Shown here: one piece after another, positions 11,565 to 20,334 of the stretch
Numbering within the stretch: the first letter of the stretch is position 1
Layout of the letters: each line of letters starts with the position of its first letter
Origin: Tieghemiomyces parasiticus
Lineage: Eukaryota; Kickxellomycota; Dimargaritomycetes; Dimargaritales; Dimargaritaceae
Direction of reading: 5' to 3'
DNA: 56,644 bases
Assembly (NCBI GenBank): GCA_027575765.1
Contig: JANBPT010000205.1
Coordinates: 1 to 56,644, forward strand
The notes under the pieces: model-generated
What the model saw: the letters and a program-made list of their open reading frames with translations, nothing else
The model's database searches: none
Told to the model about the DNA's origin: nothing
Translations under genes and position numbers: made by a program

Positions 11565-13404
11565 ATGGGCGACGTTTATCTTCTGGACTACGGCGCCGGT
11601 AATGTGCGCAGTTTGGTCAATGCCGTGCACAAGCTAGGGTACACCCTCAAGACGATTGATTCCGCCGCTGATTTCGACAAGGCTGAGGTATGTTGCACTC
11701 ACTGGGGCGGCGGTAGCTACAAGTTGCCCGCTTACTACACCGGGGAGTGGGGGGGGGTGAGCCGTCCGAGACCGGTCACCATTCACCGCTCTAACTCATC
11801 TCCTAATTCCTCACCTTTATCTGGGTTCCTAACAGAAAATCCTATTCCCGGGGGTCGGCGAGTTTGGTCACGCCATGCGCTCCTTGGAGGCCAAAGGCTT
11901 TGTCGCCCCGCTTAAAGCCTACCTTCAAAGCGGCCGGCCCTTCTTCGGCATTTGTGTGGGCATGCAAACCCTCTTTGAAGGGTCGGAGGAGGCCCCACAG
12001 GCCCACGGCCTAGGTGTGATCCCCGGGCGCGCCAAGTGTTTCGACCGTACTACCAAGACGGTACCACATATCGGGTGGAACCGTCTCGACCTGCGCAAGG
12101 CCCTGCCTCAAGACCCGTCAGGGGCACAGCTGGCGAACACACTGGGTGTGGACGAGACGGAGCGTTATTATTTTGTCCACTCCTTCGCCGCTCCCTTCGA
12201 CGAGGTCCAGCACCGGCCGTATGTCTTAGCCACGACACGGTATGGCGACGAGACCTTCGTTAGCGCCGTCCAGTACGGTCGCATTCTCGGTACTCAGTTC
12301 CATCCGGAAAAGAGTGGACCCGCAGGTCTACGTTTGATCCAGGCGTTCCTCGCCGCCGACCCGACCGCACCCTGTATCCTCCCGGCTAACAGCGCCGATG
12401 TGATCTACCGCCAGCCTCCCACCCAACAATCCGATGGGTTTACCACCCGCATTATCGCCTGCTTGGACGTTCGCGACAATGACCAGGGTGACCTCGTCGT
12501 CACCAAGGGCGACCAGTACGACGTACGTGAGCGCGATACGGCCGCGGGCGACGTTCGCAACCTCGGTAAACCGGTCGAACTCGCCGAGACCTACTACCGC
12601 CAGGGGGCCGACGAGATCACGTTCCTCAACATCACCAGCTTCCGCAATGTGCCTATGCAGGACCTCCCCATGCTCGAGGTGCTTCGCCGCGCCTCCGAGA
12701 ACATTTTCGTGCCGCTCACCGTGGGCGGTGGGATCCGCGACGTGACCGACCCTGACGGTCGCCACTACTCCGCCCTCGCCGTGGCCGGGGCTTACTTCCG
12801 TTCGGGTGCCGATAAGGTGTCCATCGGTAGCGACGCCGTGTACGCTGCCGAGGCCTACTGGCGCGACGGTCAACAGTTAACGGGTACCACCGCCATCGAG
12901 GCCATCGCCAACGCCTACGGCGCCCAGGCCGTCGTCATCTCGGTCGACCCCCGCCGGGTCTATGTCGCGGACCCGGCCGATACGCCGCACCACACCGTAC
13001 CTACCCAGTACCGGGGGCCCAATGGCGAGCAGTACTGCTGGTACCAATGTACCGTCAAGGGCGGCCGCGAGGGCCGTGACCTTGATGTGCGTCAGCTGGT
13101 GGTGGCGTGCCAGGCCCTGGGTGCCGGCGAGATTTTGCTCAACTGTATGGATCGCGACGGGACCAACGCCGGCTACGATTTGGAACTGATTCGTGATGTC
13201 AAGCAGGCGGTGACCATCCCTGTGATCGCATCGAGCGGCGCGGGCCACCCAGCCCATTTTGCTGAGGTCATCGACGCGACCGGGGTCGAGGCGACGCTGG
13301 CGGCTGGCATCTTCCACCGCAAGGAGGTGCCCATTGCCACGGTGAAGGAATACCTGACCACACGAGGCTACGCCGTACGACCCACCTCCACCAACCTTGA
13401 CTAA
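11565..13404 (+). CDS. HIS7: Imidazole glycerol phosphate synthase HisHF (HIS7)
   Basis: Bifunctional glutamine amidotransferase/cyclase of histidine synthesis, converting PRFAR and glutamine to imidazole glycerol phosphate and AICAR. One intron (11688-11835, GTATGT...AACAG) splits the amidotransferase domain; exons 11565-11687 and 11836-13404 give 563 residues, near the 552 of yeast His7. N-terminal amidotransferase: LLDYGAGNVRS start, oxyanion PGVGEFG, nucleophile Cys81 in FGICVGMQ, and His197 and Glu199 in QFHPEKSG. C-terminal HisF barrel: catalytic Asp252 in IIACLDVRD, phosphate-binding VGGGIR, a second catalytic Asp in ISVDPRR, and the GAGEILLNCMDRDG and IPVIASSGAG loops. The fungal-type fused order with an insertion between HisF strands is intact. 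Upstream TGACTC elements suggest general amino-acid control. Confidence 0.98.
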
Positions 13405-15005
13405 TTATTATTATTTTAGTAGTGCCCTGGATATGGATAGCTGTTCTGACCCGGATATGTATAGTCCAAATGATCAAGTATTCCTAGCCGTGCATTTTTT
13501 TTTAAAAAAAAACAACAGATAATAATCAAATCATTCAATAGTCAAACATCGCATATGCTAAATAGTTACCGAGGCGCCTCCCCCTCCAGGAAGCCTCCCA
13601 GTCAAAAAAAGCCACCTCCCTTCAGGACCTAACTTCCTGATGGAATGCGCCAACTTCCATCACCAATTATCCATATCCTTGGAGAACCAGGAAGGCGGCG
13701 GCCTTCAGACTTTGAAGGAGAATTAGACTCGACTTGAATCCTTACCCTCACGGAAAAAATCCCGAACCCAAGCGCCTCAAGCTACACCAAACGGTTTCGC
13801 GTCATCTCTTAAAACCACACTTTTTTAACGACAGTGAATGGGCCATAAACAATGAATTCCTCAAGTATGTAATAAATACTGTTCCTTTATTTCTAACTGG
13901 CCTGCTCACCTACGACCCGCCCTCGGTCTTTCTCTAGTTGCTCCTCCCCTCGGGCTACACACCCCTTCACAGTGTTTTTCCCTACCGCTTTTCCTATGAC
14001 GTATTCATTACCGCTGCCACTTCACATCAACAGTTGGAAGTCAAGGCCGGAATGGATATATAGCATCTATCCACCAGCCGCCTCAATAAACGAGAGACTG
14101 CCCTATAATCCTTTACTTTTATATCGTATGCTCAACTCCCATGGATTGCTACACCATAATCCTCTTGAGCCTCCGGGCTAATGGTGAGATTCCGAAGTGG
14201 TTCCAGTGCACAAAGTCCCAGGATGATGGTGATGGTGGTCTGGTGCCTGCCAAGACTGCAGAGTGCAAGGCCACTACTGCTGCTGACCAGAATCCGCGAG
14301 TAAAGTGCCAGCACAAAGGCTGTTCCCCACCAGGCCCATAAAGCACTTTCCGGCTCTGTTGTCGCATGGCTAAGCTGCGATAAACGCAGGCTACGCAGAC
14401 TACTCTCCATGCGATATAATAGAAGGGAGGCACCCTAAAGGTGAGTCGGCTGGGCAGAGAAGCCTCGTCTAAGACATGGATGGAATCACTGCAGCCTGCT
14501 GTGAGATAACGTACCAATAGGTTCAACCTTTAGCCATTCTGCTAACATTTCTCACTCTGCCGTGCGTTCATTAATGCAAATGGCTCGGCTTATTAAACGC
14601 AAAATTTGCCTCCATCAAAAGGCAAATTCATGGGACACACGCCGCAAATACTACACACTGGTGGCATGCTATACATCATTACATGGCGCAAACTCGCTGT
14701 CAAATAGTAGTATTGAGACTGCTCAAATTTCCAGAGCAGCGTAGTACCCACTATATTGTAGTGCTGACGCACGGTGTTCCGACGTCGGGTAGCAGCAGAC
14801 GCTGATAAAATCATTATAGCAACCTTATTTATCGCGGTATTAATCAAAACCGTCTTTATCAAAAGCGTCCGAAAATTCTTTGTTAAGTACCCTGAGCTAT
14901 ATATATTACGACAAAGAACCCATCAAATGAAGGGGAATCGCAGATGAAAAGAAAAGTTCATGTACCACTTACACCAAAAAAACACCGTTCTCGCTAAATC
15001 CAACA
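13405..15005. other. AT-rich gene-poor stretch after HIS7
   Basis: No recognised gene. Base composition shifts towards AT after the HIS7 stop. A perfect T9A9 palindrome sits at 13495-13512. Short frames include 14132-14410 (-, true ATG, 92 residues with a hydrophobic Trp-containing stretch) and 14149-14526 (-, another frame of the same DNA). They overlap in different frames, and neither resembles a known family. Confidence 0.45.
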
Positions 15006-15332
15006 ATGACCGAGCCTACCACCGCGTTTCCCCTTGCCACGACCCGCAAGAACGAGACCCGTCCTACATCTCGACCTCCCGCACAGGAAAGTGTCGCCAC
15101 CGGAGGCATCGAAGAGCCTGGCGCGGAATCGTCGGACGGAGCCGACACAAAAATATTCCTGGTATGTGAAAAATCAACTATGGCATTGGCACCGAAACTT
15201 ACCTCAGACTTTTCGTGTCAGGGCCTTGAGCCAGCATTAAAAAAATACCCCAAAGATTCAAAATTAGATGGCTATTCATATTGCAAAAACTCACTCTACA
15301 AGGCGATAGTAAGTGACAAGAGGCGAACCTAG
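15006..15332 (+). CDS. tentative small hypothetical gene
   Basis: Not recognised. An ATG-initiated frame of 108 residues starts MTEPTTAFPLATTRKNETRP and continues Pro/Glu/Ser-rich. Splice signals suggest the real product differs. A GTATGT donor at 15162 with an acceptor before 15222 would remove 60 bp in frame, joining ADTKIFL to GLEPALKKYP. A GTAAGT donor at 15309 with an acceptor before 15387 would then extend the frame to a stop at 15501-15503. No signal peptide or domain is visible. The first 45 codons look more coding-like than the surrounding AT-rich DNA. Could be a genuine lineage-specific gene or chance. Confidence 0.28.
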   Translation: MTEPTTAFPLATTRKNETRPTSRPPAQESVATGGIEEPGAESSDGADTKIFLVCEKSTMALAPKLTSDFSCQGLEPALKKYPKDSKLDGYSYCKNSLYKAIVSDKRRT

Positions 15333-15585
15333 CAGACAGGTCTCAGATAGGATGTAAAACGACTCATTCATAACACAATTTCCAAGATCCTAAAAATAGG
15401 TGATACCAGTCCTACACTTTCAATCACCATAGATATATTCCCCAATTGCTATCCATACTATTTATACCTTTGTAAAAATAGAAGCCGTCGTTACGCTCTC
15501 TAATAGTAAACACCTACACGTAGTAATGACAAAATCCCGGCGAGTTGGTACATAATAGAAAGGAACAACGCCTGGAAGGCCCTTC

Positions 15586-15831
15586 CTAACCATTGGTATT
15601 CGGCTCCCGGTGGATAGAGATGGCGTTTCTGCGTGGACGATTGCCCGTCGGCGGAGAACCTGAATTCTGGGAGCCTGGCGGGGGACTCTGCGAACCCTGG
15701 TCACCACCTTTCGTTTTTTTCAATTGACCACCATCTGACACGCTGGGCGATCGCTCCCGCTTACCAGGAAGGGCCCCGGTTAGGGTCAGGACGAGAAAGA
15801 GGGTCGCAATGGTGTAAAAAGTGAAACGCAT
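15586..15831 (-). CDS. small secreted protein candidate (81 aa)
   Basis: No known family. The N-terminus MRFTFYTIATLFLVLTLTGA is a clear signal-peptide type, followed by LPGKRERS, where KR could be a Kex2-like processing site. The remainder is Ser/Pro/Gly/Asn-rich, with no Cys and little predicted fold (GSQSPPPGSQNSGSPPTGN, then basic RPRR). The leader before the ATG is C/T-rich, and a perfect TATAAATA lies 97 bp upstream on the coding strand. A candidate of similar style lies 2 kb away at 17834-18160, also MRF-starting with the same TATA octamer. A role as an apoplastic effector or wall-associated peptide is speculation. Confidence 0.5.
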   Translation of the reverse strand: MRFTFYTIATLFLVLTLTGALPGKRERSPSVSDGGQLKKTKGGDQGSQSPPPGSQNSGSPPTGNRPRRNAISIHREPNTNG

Positions 15832-15927
15832 GGTGGATGGATGGTTAAGAATTGAGAGTGGAGGGGAGTGGAGAATGGGAGGAATGGGGGGGGGTGATGA
15901 AATGGAACTGGTAGTCCTTGCCTGCCC

Positions 15928-15935
15928 TATTTATA
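15928..15935 (-). promoter_or_regulatory. TATA box TATAAATA of small secreted gene
   Basis: Perfect TATAAATA on the minus strand, 97 bp before the ATG at 15831. The identical octamer lies before the similar gene at 17834-18160. Confidence 0.5.
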
Positions 15936-17833
15936 GGTGTATGGGACATACCCTACTACAGCATAGCCGATAGGCGAGGGGTCTGGTAAAGCGGAGGGGG
16001 GAGGAAAGTCAAGGCTGCGGTCCATTCCATTGCATTATTGTGTAAAATGGCCATGTCACGGTGGATAATATACAATATCTTTTATTCATTGTTGACCCTC
16101 TACAGTGTCGTTACCGCTAATTAAGACCCTGGACACATGCGGCTGGTGACACCTGGTCGTTTCGCGACAAATATAAGTATATAAAACTGACCGGCAGAGT
16201 AGGTACAACCAGGCGAGGTGTGGCAGGAGATGTCAGTGGTTAGCTTGGCTAACCAGCGGGACAGACTTACGGTACTAGCCGCCGGGATGCAATGATACGG
16301 AAAGCAACCCAGTCGGTACGGCCCAAAGGCTGGCAGCCGACGGCTCCCCTGCTGGCCTAACCACCGGCGGAGCCCCCATCGTCAGTCGAAACCTCGCCTG
16401 TTACCGTCTTGTTTGACTCCGCGCGACCGTGACGGGGACATGCGATTGTCTTCCAACCGCCATTATTGCTCATCATCAAAATCCATCGTCTCTCGCGTCT
16501 TCTTTCTCCTTGGCTTGGCGGATAGACCCGGACCGGCAGTCGTAAGCAAAGAGATTGTTCCATCACTTAGAGACTGTAAAGAGGCGGCTTTTATGGTGGC
16601 TTCCGTCCTCCTCAGTTCTACGGTGGTATGGTATGCGATCGCCTCTCGTCTCTGACAGCACATAGTCTACTCGACCCCGAGCGTCAGGGGCAAAGTGCAC
16701 TCGCAATAGTCGACCTCTCAGAAAGAAGTGGCCGTCATAACTAACTCTCCTCCCCCACCTCCTCCGGCCACGGTACCAGCCTGGACAAATATCCTTGAAG
16801 GCCGCACTACAGTTCTCGGCAGAATAAGTGCGCGCACTCCGACTCTACATCCTGCGGCAAATGAAGCCAATATCCACGGCTGGTAATCCCGCGTTCACAA
16901 AGAGCCGGCGGTTGTGGACGGCCTGTCCTTCTCTCCGGCTGCACAGCCGAGCCATACTCGACGGCACAGGCGCCAGTCTCTCAGTCCCATTCCCAAAGGC
17001 TCATCTGCCCCACCCCACACGTACGACGTCCGTGACAAGCCGTGGGTAAGCCCCCCCCCCTCTGGACCGCACTCGAAGGCACGGGCATCATCATCCCCCA
17101 AATCCACTGCACTCGCTTGTCAATCAGCAGTCACCCATGGTGACCTACGTCCGTCACCCCTCACTTAGCGGCCTTTAGTCGGGCGGCCGTCCCGACCTTC
17201 CTTCGTATTCCGAGCCCAAGGGAAAATCCTTCGGGGAGGTTTTTCCGGTAAGCTGGGCCACCGGCAGTGGATTGGTTAAGCGCACTGGCTTCCAAGTACT
17301 CCTTCAACCGACTACACTGCACAACCGCCGGGGCTAGCAATATCGACAGCACGCCCATCGGGTTTGCTAGTGCGTGGTGACCTGTTTCCAACATTTCTAA
17401 TCTACACGGCTTGCCGCGAATTATCGCTGCACTTTCTTCCCCGCAGCCCATATCCACCCTAACTGTCAATATGGCCATAGCCCACACGTTCGGCTGCCAA
17501 TGGAAATGCAAGCAATGATGCACGCTGCTTTTACGTCACAGAATTATCAATGGTACATCGATCAAAGCTTTATTTCCGACCGTGAATTATCAGCGTTCCA
17601 CCATGATCGAGTTCCGGGTCAAGTACAACGTTGATTCGGTGCGATGGGACACCGGATTGCAGTTCGGCAAGGCAAGCTAGATACTCGTGGTACACTCGAG
17701 TGGATGATGAAGAAAATATGGTGGCCTGAGACACTGGACTCTTTGCTGACCCATGGTTGTCGCTAAATTCACCCGACATTCACCGTTGGTGGACTGCCCT
17801 ACAGGAGAGGGTTATTTCTGACAAGGCTCACGT
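15936..17833. other. 1.9 kb between two small secreted genes
   Basis: No recognisable gene. A perfect 8-bp hairpin (TGGTTAGC, loop TTG, GCTAACCA) lies at 16237-16255 and C10 at 17051-17060. Two minus-strand ATG frames are worth noting without a call: 17570-17779 (69 residues, ending in LIIHGRK, its stop overlapping an AATAAA-like string) and an ATG near 17478 running to 17161 (105 residues). They are on the same strand and 90 bp apart, but I could not join them or recognise either. Confidence 0.4.
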
Positions 17834-18160
17834 CTAGGAACGGGTATTTCTGACCAAGCTCAAGTCAAGGGACGGTATATTAGGCCTAGTTCTTCCGGCA
17901 TTACCTCCAAGCCGATTCGCATTGGCGGGACGGCCACCAGTGGGTCTATTACCAACACCGGCATTGGTGGATGGTACAAGTGGGCGGGGCTTCTGACCCT
18001 CCTTTGGAGTCTTCGGCACGCCGGGGCTGCCTAGGGACCCTGTGCTGCTTGAGGGGCTGAGAGCAGGAGTTTTTACTTTAGGGCTGGAAGCCGCGCTAGT
18101 CGTGTCAGCTAGAACCAACGCGAGGGAAAGCGCGGACACGGCGACAAGGGCGAAACGCAT
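17834..18160 (-). CDS. small secreted protein candidate (108 aa)
   Basis: No known family. Signal peptide MRFALVAVSALSLALVLADT with likely cleavage near TSA-ASS. The mature part is Ser/Pro/Thr/Gly-rich with Lys-Pro steps (SPKVKTPALSPSSSTGS, TPKEGQKPRP), then Asn/Gly/Arg-rich (GNRPTGGRPANANRLGGN), with no Cys. The layout of MRF start, signal peptide, Ser/Pro-rich middle and basic Asn/Gly-rich end mirrors the candidate at 15586-15831; both contain a GNRP string. The pyrimidine-rich leader and TATAAATA 129 bp upstream support transcription. The two may be diverged paralogues. Confidence 0.5.
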   Translation of the reverse strand: MRFALVAVSALSLALVLADTTSAASSPKVKTPALSPSSSTGSLGSPGVPKTPKEGQKPRPLVPSTNAGVGNRPTGGRPANANRLGGNAGRTRPNIPSLDLSLVRNTRS

Positions 18161-18288
18161 GATGGCTTAGTTGTTAGAATGGGTATTGGAAGAGTTGGTG
18201 CAGGATGCAGTGACGACTGTCGATAATGTCGGAGGAAGGGGTGGGTGAAGGTAGACGTTGGGTCGAATTAGGCCCGGCGAGCCGATGG

Positions 18289-18296
18289 TATTTATA
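18289..18296 (-). promoter_or_regulatory. TATA box TATAAATA of small secreted gene
   Basis: Perfect TATAAATA on the minus strand, 129 bp before the ATG at 18160; same octamer as at 15928-15935. Confidence 0.5.
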
Positions 18297-20334
18297 ATGG
18301 TGTGGAAGAAGGGACGCTTATGGCTAATATCACCCAGTCAATAGAGGCGGGCGGGGGATGGTTGAGGTGGCGGATAGTATAGCACCGAGCAAATTTTACC
18401 AACGGGCTCTGGGCCCGAAGGCCTTCTCTCTCTCTCTTGATAATGCACCTCATTTCCCGGTCGCGACGCACTACAACCCTCGCTCGGAAAGGTTTGGCCA
18501 AGAGATAGGATCATGCGGAGGCGGAAGGAGCCATCGAGAGCCCACCTTTGAATCGGCCACGCCCGTTTATCCCCGCCATTGTTGCTACCTAATTCACTGA
18601 GATGTGGTTGTTTTCACCATGCGCTTGTATCGGCGTAGAATGGGCTATACCAACAAAGGGTCTAGAGAGGCCAGGGTCGTATAGTGCTGAGGCTTTGTGC
18701 GCCAAATGCCGCAAACCTCCGCCTCTGTGGGTGAATCATCAGCGAAGGGGCGGGAGGACCCAACCACCGGACACCGGGACACGATGCATTAATAGAATAG
18801 ATACAGTTGGTACGGAGGGTCGTCTAATTTCTTTCCCTACTAAAGGTTTATTCGGAGTGCCTACCGCTTTTAAAGCCGTAGCGGCTTTGCCTATCCCTCA
18901 CGGCTTTTACAAAAAGTAACGATTCTTCACATTCGCCCCCATTCGCGGCGGCACGTTTCTTTAGGTTGCCTATCCATTAGCGGCGGCGGGATACAGGAGG
19001 TGACTCAAAAGGGCTGACCTCTTTATTGTTACCCTCTGTCCCCAACCACTGCGCTTCACTAGTTACGGACCTATCAAGTTAAGATAAACAACAGCGTCCC
19101 CTAGAGGGCCTAGAATAAGGGTCGGGGAAGACTCCGACCCACGTCTCTCCCTTCAGTATTCGTTAGTTTTACTCTCTCACTATTTCCTTGTCTTCACGGC
19201 GTCCCGTGCCCTCCTCAATTACCCGTTTTCTAGTCCCCCACCACAAAACCGTATGGCCTTACCGCCCCCCCCATAGGTGAGCCCGTCTTCAATAAAGCTC
19301 GACCTGATACACATCTATCCACATGTAAAAGGTTGAAAAAGCTTAACTCTAAAAATAAGAACATTGTTCAAAGTGAAAGCTGCCAGGATTACTCGAATAA
19401 TCCTTAATATTCAACTAGGGAAGTAGCCCCTATAGTAGTTAGGTTGGAGTCTGGAATACGCTGGCTTTTAAGGTCGCTTCAGCAACTCTGGCTTAAGCGA
19501 TATTTTCGCCAGGGACATTATGGCCGACGAGCGGCGAATAGGCCGTAGAAACCAATTCAGGCCACACTAGCGACGAAATCTTGTGTCTAAAAGGTACTCG
19601 CTAGCCTACGAAACCCTTCTGAAAATTGACCGCACAGGTTGCTAGATGATGGCATAAGTCATCGCCGGGAATATAGAGCACTGAGAGGTTGAAATAGCTG
19701 TACGGCCCCAAATCATTGCTCATAGGGGGCGCTCAAGGCAGTAAGTGGGCTATGGCAGGCCCAGATTAGCTGCCCACAAGCTTGCTTAGGCTCCTCTTCT
19801 AACCAGGGTCAAATCATGCTCCCAACATTACCAATGTAATGTGACAGCCAATTGGATGGCAGGTCTTGACGAGGGTCCTGGTACACAAATAAGCAGCTTG
19901 GCGACTTGCTCATGGCATTAAGGAAAGGTATAGTGGTGCGTAATGCAGCTAGTAGTTCATGAACGTTACCGGTAGTACAGTTTTATGGATATTTGCGCGG
20001 AGCCAAGACGTACATGCCATAAATAGTAAGATGGATGAAGTGACGGCGGGTGCTTAAGTAGATAATGGGGCGAGGCAAAAATAAATATAAATAAAGCATA
20101 CTATGCCAAAAAGTAAAGCCCCAGTCGTTAGTGACCTAGGCCCCTTATTCCGCTAAGCTGAGCGCTTCTATCGTTTCACCTGTAAGGTTATATGAAATCT
20201 CGAGCTTAATTCACACGCCTCTATATATCCACTCGGTTACTCAAAAAAAATGCCGTTTAGTAACGTTTAGTATTCGATAAGACACGGACCAACTTCGAAA
20301 TATTCGGACCTATTCGCCTTATTAGCACCATTAT
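18297..20334. other. 2 kb gene-poor region before CUL4 3' end
   Basis: No supportable gene. It is increasingly AT-rich towards 20.3 kb, with C8 at 19265-19272. A plus-strand ATG frame at 18602-18919 (105 residues) has no signal, domain or family likeness. No tRNA-like box pairs were found. Confidence 0.45.

Noticed and set aside
14132..14526. Two overlapping minus-strand frames (92 and 125 codons), one hydrophobic
   Set aside because: They are alternative frames of the same DNA without promoter, domain or conservation evidence; left as unexplained.
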